A stretch of DNA of 64,000 nucleotides from Paractinoplanes aksuensis (GTDB lineage: Bacteria > Actinomycetota > Actinomycetes > Mycobacteriales > Micromonosporaceae), in NCBI RefSeq assembly GCF_024137025.1, contig NZ_JAMYJR010000021.1, positions 186,001 through 250,000 on the forward strand, given 5' to 3'. The stretch's first letter is position 1, and each line of letters starts with the position of its first letter. The position numbers and the translations under genes are program-made. Under the pieces are notes generated by a model. It worked only from the letters and a program-made list of their open reading frames with translations. It was not told the DNA's origin and ran no database searches. Of the stretch, positions 16,870-25,968 are shown piece by piece.

Positions 16870-17256
16870 TCAGTTGGGCGGCTCGTCCTTGCCCTCTTCC
16901 TCGAGCCGGTCGGCCTCTTCCTTCGTCTTGTGCACCGCGCCGTCGGCGTGCTCGGCCGGGCCGTAGACGGTGTAGAGGACCAGCGGGTTGGGGCCGGTGT
17001 TGATGAAGTTGTGCTTGCGGCCGGCCGGGACGACGACCAGATCGCCCTGAGCGACGTTGCGCTCCTGTCCCGACACGATGGCCTTGGCCGTCCCGCTGAC
17101 AAAGGTGAGGATCTGGTCCACCTCGTGGACCTCCTCACCGATCTCGCCGTCCGGCGGAATCGTCATGATCACGAGCTGGGTGTGCTTCCCGGTCCAGAGC
17201 ACGCGGCGGAAATCCGGGCTCTGCTCGGCGACGGTGGCGATCGTGTAGTGCTCCAT
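16870..17256 (-). CDS. Cupin-domain protein
   Basis: A 128-residue single-domain cupin. Motif 1 is partly kept (EIGEEVHEVDQILTFVSG with His and Glu) and motif 2 is VVVPAGRKHNFINTG with its His, so a metal could be bound by two or three ligands. The C-terminus is charged (KTKEEADRLEEEGKDEPPN). Function unknown; such small cupins are often isomerases, sugar-binding or sensory proteins. A TATACG -10-like element ends six bases before the ATG, suggesting a leaderless message. A strong hairpin follows, so it is monocistronic. Confidence 0.85.
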   Translation of the reverse strand: MEHYTIATVAEQSPDFRRVLWTGKHTQLVIMTIPPDGEIGEEVHEVDQILTFVSGTAKAIVSGQERNVAQGDLVVVPAGRKHNFINTGPNPLVLYTVYGPAEHADGAVHKTKEEADRLEEEGKDEPPN

Positions 17257-17274
17257 GCCCGTCGTATACCCCGC

Positions 17275-18963
17275 TCAGGGCGTACGCAACCGGCCTTCGA
17301 CGACCGGGGCCGGGCGCCCGATCAGATAGCCCTGGACGTAGTCGACGCCCAGCTCACGCAGCAGCCGCAGGGTCGGCTCGTCCTGCACGAACTCGGCCAC
17401 GGTGTGGATCCCGTACGCCTGGCACACCTGCACCAGCGCCCGCACCAGCACCTGGTCCTGCGGGTTGGCGACCAGGTCGACCACGTACTCGCCATCGATC
17501 TTGACCAGGTCGATCGGGAAGATCCGCAGGTAGCGGAAGGACGCGTACCCGGACCCGAAGTCGTCCAGGGCCAGCTCGCAGCCGAGCTCACGGACCCGGT
17601 CGGCGAACCGGCGGGCCTCGCTCAGGTTGCCGATCAGGGCGGTCTCGGTGATCTCGAAGGTGAGCTGCTCGGGCTTCACCTCGTAGCGCTCGATGAGCCG
17701 GGTGACCTCGTCGGTCAGCCGCGGGTCGCCGACCGAGCGGCCCGAGAGGTTGATCTGCAGGCAGGTGCCGGGCTGGTCGGCGGCGAGCTGCATGGCCCGC
17801 TCGACCACCCACAGGTCGATGTCGAAGACCGCGTCGAGGCGCTCGGCGATGTCGAGCACCTGGATCGGCGACTGCGGGCCGTCGGCCTCGTCGAGCACCC
17901 GCAGCAGCAGCTCGTGCCGGGTCACCTCGTTGCTCTGCAGCTCGAGGATGGGCTGGGCATAGAGGGTGAAGCGGTCGGTGTCGAGGGCGTCGGCGACCCG
18001 GCTGCGGTACGAGCCCTGGCGGTCGCGGGCCGGCACCGGGTGCGGGACCAGGGTCAGCGGCGCCCCGCCCTCACGCGACTGGCGCCAGGCGTGCTCGGCG
18101 TCGATCAGCAGCTCGTGGCTGCCGGCGTCGCCGTCGGGGGTGAACCGCACCAGCCCGCCCCAGGCCTGGGCCCGCAGCCAGGTGTCGGGCAGCACGAAGG
18201 TCTGCGCCCGCAACGCCTCGACCAGCAGTTCGGCCTCGCGCCGGGCCATCGGCCAGCTGGTGCCGGGCAGCAGCACGCCGATCTCGTTGGGCCCGACCCG
18301 GCCCAGCAGCGCGCCCCGCTGCATCACGCCCTCGACCACGCGGGCGGCCCGGTGCAACAGGTCGGCGTTGCGTTCGGGGCGGGCCTGGTCACCGTCCGGG
18401 CCGGACGGCGTGGGCTGGACGCGGATGACCAGCACGGCGCCGCCACCCCGGCGCAGTGCGCGGTCGATCTCGTCGGCGAAGCGGGCCCGGGTCCGCAGGC
18501 CGGTCGCCGGGTCGGGCTCGACCAGCGACGCCCGCACGGTCTCGCCCCGGCGGACCAGCCGGTCGCTCTCGCGGCGGGCCCGTTCGCGCACCGAGACATC
18601 GGTCACTGTGCCGCGGATCCCGCGGACCGTGCCGTCGGGGCTCTTGATCGGGTCGAGCCGGCAGTCCACGTCGAACCAGCCGCCGTCGGTCCGCAGCAGC
18701 CGGATCGTCGTGCGCACCTGGGCCCGGGTGGTCCACGCCTTGGTGATCGCCGAGAGGGCCTCGGCGTGGTCGTCGCGGTGCACATGACGTACGAGAATCT
18801 TGCGGCTGACCTCGTGCCGGGCCGGCGGATCGCCCAGCATGGCGCGCAGCGCGGCCGACCAGACCATGCGGTCGCCGGTGGCCGTCCAGGAGAACCAGGC
18901 CGCTCGATCCTCGGCCGGCTGACGCGGCGACGGCACGCGTTGCCATTCCTCAGGTGCCGCCAT
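17275..18963 (-). CDS. PAS-GGDEF-EAL protein, degenerate cyclase with probable c-di-GMP phosphodiesterase
   Basis: Soluble 562-residue signalling protein: PAS sensor (about 20-130, ending RGIRGTVTDVSVRERA), a GGDEF-like domain (about 150-300) and an EAL domain (315-562). The cyclase signature is lost, GRVGPNEIG standing where GGDEF is expected, so no c-di-GMP synthesis is expected from it. The EAL domain keeps the main metal ligands: HELLLR (Glu of the EAL motif), NLSG, ITETA, LDDFGSGYASF and KIDG; the usual AEGVE is AEFVQ, a change that may lower activity. Probably a c-di-GMP phosphodiesterase or receptor. Monocistronic. Confidence 0.85.
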   Translation of the reverse strand: MAAPEEWQRVPSPRQPAEDRAAWFSWTATGDRMVWSAALRAMLGDPPARHEVSRKILVRHVHRDDHAEALSAITKAWTTRAQVRTTIRLLRTDGGWFDVDCRLDPIKSPDGTVRGIRGTVTDVSVRERARRESDRLVRRGETVRASLVEPDPATGLRTRARFADEIDRALRRGGGAVLVIRVQPTPSGPDGDQARPERNADLLHRAARVVEGVMQRGALLGRVGPNEIGVLLPGTSWPMARREAELLVEALRAQTFVLPDTWLRAQAWGGLVRFTPDGDAGSHELLIDAEHAWRQSREGGAPLTLVPHPVPARDRQGSYRSRVADALDTDRFTLYAQPILELQSNEVTRHELLLRVLDEADGPQSPIQVLDIAERLDAVFDIDLWVVERAMQLAADQPGTCLQINLSGRSVGDPRLTDEVTRLIERYEVKPEQLTFEITETALIGNLSEARRFADRVRELGCELALDDFGSGYASFRYLRIFPIDLVKIDGEYVVDLVANPQDQVLVRALVQVCQAYGIHTVAEFVQDEPTLRLLRELGVDYVQGYLIGRPAPVVEGRLRTP

Positions 18964-19341
18964 GCGGCCGCCACCTCCCCCCAGAGTGTCCCCACGCCCC
19001 TGAACTATTACGACCGGTCACGGGGCCGAGATAACAGTGGATGACCGCTCCAATGTTTTGCCAAGCATCTCAACAAAACCGGGAGCAGCACCTTCTCGCC
19101 CGATCAGAGTAGGGAATCACCTGATCGGTTGACCACTGCGCTGCGTAGTTTCGCCCACGGAATGTCCCCTTTTCCATGACGGACAGTCACTGCTAGTGCC
19201 GGACGCGGAACCTTGTGCGATTGCTACCCGCCCAGCCCCCCGGTCATGCACGCAACGCACTCGCGAGGATGCGTCGCGTGACTTGATCCGATCGGGGCTG
19301 GATATGGTGGCAATTGGACATACGCCGAGCGAGGACGAGGC
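18964..19341. other. Intergenic region between divergent genes
   Basis: About 380 bases between the EAL gene and the Mrr-like gene. It is somewhat richer in A+T than its flanks and should hold both promoters. No gene or clear operator was recognised. Confidence 0.5.
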
Positions 19342-20934
19342 ATGGGCATCATTCGGGACATGCAGCGGGTGCACGCCACTCAGGCGTTCGCCGACCAGCG
19401 GGCCAACACGGCGGCCGCGCAGCAACGCGACCTGATCCGGCGCAACGCCGATCATGCGATCGCCGCCGCGCAGATGGCCGCGGGCGACGCCGACCGTGAA
19501 CGCGAGCACCAGCGGCTCTACGTCGAGGCCAAGACGGCCGACACCGCCGCCGCCAACGCCGAGATCCGGGCCCGGCTCAGCGATCTCGACGGACTGCTGC
19601 TGTCCACGCTCGACGTCGACGACCACATCGACCTGCAGTTGTTCAAGAAGCCGGTCGAGGTGCCGCCGTTCGATCCGGGTCCGCTGGGCCGGCCGCTGCC
19701 CGAACCCCGGTGGGACAGCTATGTGCCGCCGCAGCCGCGTGGTGTCGGCAAGATCCTGGGTGGCGACCGGCTGCGCCAGCAGCAAGAGGCGAGCGCTCAG
19801 CGCGCCTTCGACGACGCGCGGGCCCGGTGGACCGAGGCCGAGCAGCGGCGCCGCCGGCAGTTGGTGGTGCGGCAACGGGCGTACGACGAAAGCCTGCGCA
19901 AGTACGAGGCCAGGATCACGGCCTACAACGCCGAGGTCGACCGCTTCGCCGCCGCCGTGGCCGGCGCCGATCCGTCGTCGGTGGTCGAGTACTTCGCGAT
20001 GGTGCTCGGCAACTCGGTCTACCCCGACGACTTCCCGCAGCACTTCCGCCTGGCCTACCTGCCGAAACAGCGCCACCTGCTGATCGAGTACCACCTGCCC
20101 CCGATCGAGGTGGTGCCCCAGATCAAGGAGTACCGCTACGACCGCTTCCGCGACGACGTGACCGCCGTCCCGCGCGACGAGTCCGAGGTGCGGCGGCGCT
20201 ACGTCGAGGTGATCGCCCGGCTGACCCTGCGCACCGTCCACGAGGTGATCGAGGCCGACCGGGGCGGCCTGGTCCGGCAGGTGTCGTTCAACGGGATCGT
20301 CGACACGATCGACCGGCGCACCGGCCGGTTCGTGCGACCCACGCTGGTCTCGGTGCAGACCGACCGCGAGACGTTCGCCGCCATCAAGCTGCGCCGGGTC
20401 GACCCGGTGGCCTGCGTGAAGCACCTCGAGGGCGCGCTGTCGCCGGCCCCCGACGAGCTGGCCGCGGTCCCGGCGAAGATCGACTTCGACCGGGACGCCG
20501 ACCGGGACTTCACCGAGGAGTTCAACGTGCTGGCCGAGATCGACGAGCGGCCCAACCTGGTGACGCTGACCGAGCCGGCCTGGGAGCAGCAACTGGCCGA
20601 CCTGTTCGGGGTGATGGGGCTCGAGATGGGCAGCGCCACCCGCACCGACCTCGGCGCCCGCTGGCAGGCCGCCGACCCGCGTCCGGTCTTCGGCGGCCAG
20701 GTGGTGATCTTCGCGGTGCGCGGTCCGGCCTCGGGCTCGGCCGCGGTGCACGCGCTGGCCGGCGCGGTCACGGCGGCCGGGGCGACCAAGGGCATCCTGG
20801 TCTCGCTGGGCGGCATCGACTCCGAGGCCTACGACGCGGTGGCCGGGCGCCCGCTCGAGCTGATCGACGGGCCGGCCCTGGTAACCCTGCTCTCGAACTA
20901 CTGCCGGGTGAAGGCCCGCATCGAACGCGCTTAG
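19342..20934 (+). CDS. Coiled-coil protein with degenerate Mrr-type restriction endonuclease domain
   Basis: A 530-residue protein. The N-terminal 200 residues are rich in Ala, Gln and Arg and predicted coiled coil. The middle (VVEYFAMVLGNSVYPDDF, HLLIEYHLPPIEVVP) looks like a conserved folded domain that I cannot name. The C-terminal 110 residues resemble Mrr-family endonucleases (EPAWEQQLADLFGVMGLEM, AGATKGILVSLGG, LELIDGPALVTLL). The QxK catalytic strand of Mrr is replaced by VVIFAVRG, so cleavage activity is doubtful. GAGGACGAGG precedes the ATG. It converges on the helicase-arginase gene with stops overlapping by four bases, suggesting a linked role in DNA recognition. Confidence 0.72.
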   Translation: MGIIRDMQRVHATQAFADQRANTAAAQQRDLIRRNADHAIAAAQMAAGDADREREHQRLYVEAKTADTAAANAEIRARLSDLDGLLLSTLDVDDHIDLQLFKKPVEVPPFDPGPLGRPLPEPRWDSYVPPQPRGVGKILGGDRLRQQQEASAQRAFDDARARWTEAEQRRRRQLVVRQRAYDESLRKYEARITAYNAEVDRFAAAVAGADPSSVVEYFAMVLGNSVYPDDFPQHFRLAYLPKQRHLLIEYHLPPIEVVPQIKEYRYDRFRDDVTAVPRDESEVRRRYVEVIARLTLRTVHEVIEADRGGLVRQVSFNGIVDTIDRRTGRFVRPTLVSVQTDRETFAAIKLRRVDPVACVKHLEGALSPAPDELAAVPAKIDFDRDADRDFTEEFNVLAEIDERPNLVTLTEPAWEQQLADLFGVMGLEMGSATRTDLGARWQAADPRPVFGGQVVIFAVRGPASGSAAVHALAGAVTAAGATKGILVSLGGIDSEAYDAVAGRPLELIDGPALVTLLSNYCRVKARIERA

Positions 20935-23900
20935 AAGATCGCGCGGACCAGCCCGGCCAGCACGTCGCGGTCGGCCGGGTCGCCCGGCTGGTACTCGGTG
21001 ATGCCGAGGCCGGCCAGCGGGAAACGGTCGGTGAGGGCGCGGACGGCCTCGGCCAGCCGCTCCGGGCGTACGCCGTCGGGCTCGGGGAAACCCAGCGAGC
21101 TGAACCAGGCCGGATCGAGCACGTCCAGGTCGATGTGGATGTAGACGGCGCGGGCTCCGGCCGCGGCCACCACCGAGGGCAGCGACGCGAGGTCGGCGAT
21201 CTCGATGTCGTGGTCCGAGATGAACTCTTTCTCGGCCGTGTCCAGCGCCCGGACGCCGGCCAGCACCACCTGGGCCGGGCGCAGCGTGCGCCGGGGCGTC
21301 AGTTCGGGCGGGCCCTCGCCGAGCAGCGTGCGCAGCACCATGCCGTGGAACGCGCCGGACGGCGACGACTCGGGCGTGTTGAGGTCGCCGTGGGCGTCGA
21401 ACCAGACCACGACCAGCCCGTCGCCGTGCCGTTCGAGCGCGGCCTCGATCGGGGCCAGCTCGACGCCGCAGTCGCCGCCGACGGTCACCATCGGCGGGTC
21501 GGTCACGGCCGCGCGCACGGCGGCCAGGTTCTCGGCCAGCGAGTCGGTCACCGGGACCCGTACGCGGTGGTCGGCCGGGATCAGCGAGGCCAGCACGGCC
21601 GCCCCGTCGACCAGGCGACGCGCCTCGGGCGAGCCCGAGCCCTGCCACTGACCCACCTCGAGCACCGTGCGGCGCGGGGGCGGGGTGATGCCGAGCTCGG
21701 CGATGCGCTGCCAGACCGGGCTCATCGCCGCCTCCGGCTCGCGGGCGTAGATGCTGCCCCGGATGCGGACGAAGACGCAGTTGCCGACCCGTTCCAGCAC
21801 CGCCTGGCGGCGCATGTCGCTCTCCCACTGCTCCGGGCCGTGATAGCTGTCGCCGTCGCACTCGATGGCGAGCCGGCGGCCGTCCGGGGCGTTGAGCACG
21901 AAGTCGATCCGGTAGGCGCCGATCCGGAACTGCGGGATCGGCCGGAAACCGCGGGCCAGCAGGCGTTTCAGCACGTCCCGCTCGAAGTCGCTCTCGCAGC
22001 GGCCGGCCAGGTCGGCCGCCTCCTCGGCCGGGGCCAGGTTCAGCGCGTACGTGAGCAGCAGCCCCCGCGCGTCGTCGGCCGGCATCGATCCGGGCCGCAC
22101 CGAGTGGAAGATCCACAGCTGGTCCCGGGCCCGCGAGGCGGCGACGTTGACCCGTCGGTGGTACTCGCGTTTGGTGAACGCGGCCACCCGCGGGTCGTTG
22201 TCCGAGACCACCATGGACACCAGCACGATGTCGCGTTCGTCACCCTGGAACGTGTACGCGTCGCCGACCCGCAACCGGCGGGCCTGGATCTCGTCCTCGC
22301 CGATCTCTTCGCGCAGCTGGTGCAACAGGTAGCCGGCCTGACCGCTGGTGCTCAGCATCGAGATCACGCCGAGCGTGCGGCCGTCGTAGCGCGGGTCGCG
22401 CACGATGTCGGCGACCTGCCGGACGAGCGCGTCGGCCTCGGCCACGTTGACGTCCCCGAAGCCGGCGAGCGGCTGCCGCACGCCGTCGGGCAGGAACACC
22501 GTACGGATCGGGGCGAAGGCCGGGCGGTCGGCGCGCAACGGCATGATCTTGCCGTCGTAGTAGTGCCGCGACGAGAACTCGATGATCTGCGGCACGCAGC
22601 GGAAGTGCTCGGTGAGCAGGATCCGTTCGGGCGACCGGCGCACCGCGTGGTCGTAGAGCGAAGACTCGGGGTCGAAGTGCTCGGCCGACGGCACGTCGTC
22701 GAGGTGACTGTGGATCAGGCCCGTGACCGCGCCGACGAAGCCGAGCTGGGGACCGATCTGCTGGTCGTCGCCGACCACCACGGCCCGCTCGGCCAGCGAC
22801 AGCACGGGCAGCGCGAACAGGTCGGCCTGGGACGCCTCGTCCACGATCACCACGTCGAAGCGGGCGCCGCCGGCGAACTGCTCGATGGCCCGGTCGACCG
22901 ACATGACCCAGACCGGCACGGCCTCGACGGCCGATTCCATCGCGCGCTGCGCGTGGGCCTGCCAGGCGGCCGCCGTACGCCCGGTGCCTTTGCCGATCTT
23001 GCGGAGCGCGGTGGTCCAGTCGGCCAGCGCGGCCCGCCGCCGGTCGTCCAGGCTGCGCGACACCTCGAGCCAGGCCGAGGCCACCACCAGTTCGGCCGTC
23101 AGCCGGCGGATCTTCTCGCGGGCCGACTCGACGCGGTGGGCCAGCACGGCGGGGTCGACGCGGCCGATCACGTCGTCGAACCAGGTCTGCGCGCGCCGCC
23201 ACTGCCACGCGGCCAGGCAGGCCGCACCGCTGACCGGGGGCACGCGGCCCGCCTCGATCTGGGCGGCCCACTCCGGGGCTTTTCGAGTCAGCCGATCTCT
23301 CAGCTCGATGAATCGCTCGGCCCCCGGACGAAGATCTTCCAGACGATTGACCTCGGCGATCTCCTCGTCCCAGCCGTCGAGGGTCGCCCACGCCTTGGCC
23401 AGGTGCGGCCAGGGCTCCAAGGCTTTGGCGACGGCCCTCTCTTGTTCGCGCAGATTGTCCATTTTGTAGACCACGGATGCGGCGTCGAGCAGCTCGGCCA
23501 CCTGCGCCAGCCGCGCCGGCTCAAGGTCGAGTTCGTGCTGGGGTACGAGGTGGGAGAGCCGCTCGGCCAGGGCCGGCCAGTGCCGTACGTCCCAGTCGAG
23601 CGACTGCCCGGCGTCGGCCAGCAGCGTCCCGGCCCAGATCTCGGGGTCGCCCCAGCCGCTCGCGGGGGCCGCGATGTCGAGCCGCTGCCGCCACTCCGAC
23701 CAGTGCCCGCCGAGCCGCTGCCGGGCCTGACCGCGCCGGACCCAGGCCGCCGCGACGTCGACGTCCTCGGCGCTGCGCAGCGGCTCACCGTCGACCCGCA
23801 CGTCCTCGGCCAGCCGGAACAGGGCGGCCTGGAGCAGCCGGCTCAGACCCCGGCCGCCCGCGAACCGCTGCCGGATCTCGGCCAGCTGGCTGAGCAGCCG

Positions 23901-25847
23901 TTTCGGTTCGGCGGCGTACGAGTCGGGGACGCTCACCTGATGCCCGGCGAGCGTGCGGGTCAACGTGGCCAGCTCGGCCAGCAGCGCCTCGGTCGCGGCC
24001 ACGTGGTCAGTCCACACCGCACGCCAGTGCGGGTCGGTGAGCAGCCGGCCCAGCCGGTCGGTCCAGGTCCCCTCGCGGCGGCGCAGCCAGGCCAGCGCGT
24101 CATGCAGGTCGTCGCGGACGGCGGCCACGTTCTCGTCCCGGACTCTTTCGACGGCCAGACCACGCGCGGCGAGGTCGGCCACCTGCGCCGCCATAGCGTC
24201 GCGGTCCGCGCGACGCTGGGCGGCCTCGGCCGCCGCCGGCAGGTCGCCGGTGGCCGGCAGCGGGCGGAGCGCGGCCGCGCGGTCCTGCGGCCAGATCCGG
24301 ACGGCCAGGTCGAGCAGCGCCGCGAACTCGGCCCCGTCCAGCGGCGGCGGGCCGTCGACCGGGTCGGGGATGCCCGAGTCGTGGTCGGCCCGCTCGCGCA
24401 GCCAGGCGCCCACCTCGACCGGCGTCATCGGCGCACCGTCGAGCTGGTAGGTGACGGCCTCGTTCTCGGCGATCGCCCGCAGGCCGCCCAGGGCCACGGC
24501 CAGCTCACGCTCGGCCTCCTCGAGCAGCCCGGTGAGACGCTCGACGCGGCGGGCCTCGGCCGCTTTGTCGAGGGTGGCGGCCCGGTCGGACAGCTCCCGG
24601 GCGGCCAGCTGCAACTGGACCAGCTGGTCGGTGGTGCGGCCGAGCACGGCCAGGCACAGCGAGCGGATCTCCTCGGGCAGGCCGTCGCGGAGCACCCGCA
24701 GTGGGTCCTCCTTCTGCGCGACGACCAGCACCCGCTTGCCGTTCGCCATCAGATGGCAGATCAGGTTGCGGATCGTGTGGGTCTTGCCCGTGCCCGGCGG
24801 CCCCTGGACGGCCACGTTGCGGTGCAGGGCCAGGCGGCGGGCGATCGACTCCTGCGCCTCGTTGGTGGGCAGGGGCATGAGCAGGCGCTCGCCGACCCGC
24901 TGCCAGCGGTCCTCGTCGTCGCCGGGCATCCGCAACTTGCTGGGCTCGTGGGCGACGATCGCGGCCAGGGCGCCGACGGCCGCGGTGTCACCGGTGAGCA
25001 GGCGGTCGCGCAGGTTCTCGAGGAAGCCCCGCAGCAGGCGCTGCTTCGGCCTGACAAAAAGGACACCGGCATCGCGTACGTGGGGAAGGGTCGTCTCTTC
25101 GTCGGTGATCAACCGGTCGTGGCCGAGGCGGCCCAGCGCGCGCTCGAACAGCTCACGGCGTTCCAGGTCGCTCCACAGGTCGACCTCGAGCGTGCCGGCC
25201 GGACCGGCCAGCGCGACCAGCTGGGTGAGATAACGGTCGTCGAGCCCCGACAGGGCATCGGTCTGCAGGCGGGACGGCCCGGCGGGCGAGACGGTGATCA
25301 GCGAGCGGTCGGGCTCGTACTCGATCAGCACCGGGGTCGCGACCAGCGGATAGTGGACACGCTCGCCGTTGACCGTGGTCTGCAGCAGGCCGTGACCCCA
25401 GACCAGCTCGGTGGTGGCGGCGGTCATGTCGAGCTGGTGCATCAGGTCGAACAGCTTGCGGTGCAGCGCGCGGGTCTTCTCGGCCTCGGCGGTGGCGTAC
25501 GCCCAGGGCCGCCACACCTCGTCCCGCCAGGCCGCGAACTGCTCGTCCTCGTCCCCGTCGGGCTCGGCGGCGGCCGAGACCTCGCCGCGCAGGCGGCGGC
25601 GCAGCTCGGACGGCACGGCGACCGGGCCCGGCAGATCGGGCAGGCCGACGCGCAACCAGGACGGGTCGTCGGTCGTCGTCAGGCCCAGGCTGCAGGCCGG
25701 GTGGCCGGGCAGCGCGTCGAGGGGGATGGCGTCGGCCGGGACGGTCCGGGCGGGGCGTTCCATCTGGGCCCGCACGGCGAGCAGATAGTCGGCGACGGCG
25801 ACGGACCTGTCCCGGATCGTCGTGGGCGACTCCAGCTGCTCGGCCAT
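20931..25847 (-). CDS. SF1 helicase - PD-(D/E)xK nuclease - arginase-family fusion
   Basis: A 1638-residue protein, start chosen at MAEQLESP (25847). Superfamily 1 helicase motifs: QGPPGTGKT (Lys355), IVDEASQAD (Asp1003-Glu1004), VVVGDDQQIGPQ, LTEHFRCVPQ, YTFQGDERDIVLVSMV and VNVAASRARDQLW. A DUF559/Vsr-like nuclease follows at about 1290-1370 (YRIDFVL with Asp1315, AIECDGDSYHG with Glu1329). Then, with no stop or ribosome site between, comes an arginase-like domain from about 1395 (VLEVGQWQGSG): GGDC (1457-1460), DAHGD (1484-1488) and IDLDVLDP (Asp1573, Asp1575), which are the two-manganese ligand motifs except that the first His is Cys1460. Helicase-nuclease proteins of this type are common in defence islands; the fused ureohydrolase is not one I know. 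Confidence 0.85.
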   Translation of the reverse strand: MAEQLESPTTIRDRSVAVADYLLAVRAQMERPARTVPADAIPLDALPGHPACSLGLTTTDDPSWLRVGLPDLPGPVAVPSELRRRLRGEVSAAAEPDGDEDEQFAAWRDEVWRPWAYATAEAEKTRALHRKLFDLMHQLDMTAATTELVWGHGLLQTTVNGERVHYPLVATPVLIEYEPDRSLITVSPAGPSRLQTDALSGLDDRYLTQLVALAGPAGTLEVDLWSDLERRELFERALGRLGHDRLITDEETTLPHVRDAGVLFVRPKQRLLRGFLENLRDRLLTGDTAAVGALAAIVAHEPSKLRMPGDDEDRWQRVGERLLMPLPTNEAQESIARRLALHRNVAVQGPPGTGKTHTIRNLICHLMANGKRVLVVAQKEDPLRVLRDGLPEEIRSLCLAVLGRTTDQLVQLQLAARELSDRAATLDKAAEARRVERLTGLLEEAERELAVALGGLRAIAENEAVTYQLDGAPMTPVEVGAWLRERADHDSGIPDPVDGPPPLDGAEFAALLDLAVRIWPQDRAAALRPLPATGDLPAAAEAAQRRADRDAMAAQVADLAARGLAVERVRDENVAAVRDDLHDALAWLRRREGTWTDRLGRLLTDPHWRAVWTDHVAATEALLAELATLTRTLAGHQVSVPDSYAAEPKRLLSQLAEIRQRFAGGRGLSRLLQAALFRLAEDVRVDGEPLRSAEDVDVAAAWVRRGQARQRLGGHWSEWRQRLDIAAPASGWGDPEIWAGTLLADAGQSLDWDVRHWPALAERLSHLVPQHELDLEPARLAQVAELLDAASVVYKMDNLREQERAVAKALEPWPHLAKAWATLDGWDEEIAEVNRLEDLRPGAERFIELRDRLTRKAPEWAAQIEAGRVPPVSGAACLAAWQWRRAQTWFDDVIGRVDPAVLAHRVESAREKIRRLTAELVVASAWLEVSRSLDDRRRAALADWTTALRKIGKGTGRTAAAWQAHAQRAMESAVEAVPVWVMSVDRAIEQFAGGARFDVVIVDEASQADLFALPVLSLAERAVVVGDDQQIGPQLGFVGAVTGLIHSHLDDVPSAEHFDPESSLYDHAVRRSPERILLTEHFRCVPQIIEFSSRHYYDGKIMPLRADRPAFAPIRTVFLPDGVRQPLAGFGDVNVAEADALVRQVADIVRDPRYDGRTLGVISMLSTSGQAGYLLHQLREEIGEDEIQARRLRVGDAYTFQGDERDIVLVSMVVSDNDPRVAAFTKREYHRRVNVAASRARDQLWIFHSVRPGSMPADDARGLLLTYALNLAPAEEAADLAGRCESDFERDVLKRLLARGFRPIPQFRIGAYRIDFVLNAPDGRRLAIECDGDSYHGPEQWESDMRRQAVLERVGNCVFVRIRGSIYAREPEAAMSPVWQRIAELGITPPPRRTVLEVGQWQGSGSPEARRLVDGAAVLASLIPADHRVRVPVTDSLAENLAAVRAAVTDPPMVTVGGDCGVELAPIEAALERHGDGLVVVWFDAHGDLNTPESSPSGAFHGMVLRTLLGEGPPELTPRRTLRPAQVVLAGVRALDTAEKEFISDHDIEIADLASLPSVVAAAGARAVYIHIDLDVLDPAWFSSLGFPEPDGVRPERLAEAVRALTDRFPLAGLGITEYQPGDPADRDVLAGLVRAIF

Positions 25848-25968
25848 CCTCCGAAGTCTAGAACGCCCGGTCTCGTCCCCGGCCCCGGTCTTGACGCGCG
25901 CGCCGAACATGGAAAGCAGCAGGACAGCTATGGTGACGCGGCTGATCTTCAACAGGGAGCGGAGCAAC

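Noticed and set aside
16213..19044. 943-codon plus-strand open frame opposite marR, cupin and the EAL gene
   Set aside because: Spans several real genes and their intergenic hairpin on the other strand; composition typical of a shadow frame.
20931..21665. Arginase-family region as a separate gene starting at GTG 21665
   Set aside because: No stop codon separates it from the nuclease domain and no Shine-Dalgarno sequence lies before the GTG; kept as a fusion, with internal initiation not fully excluded.
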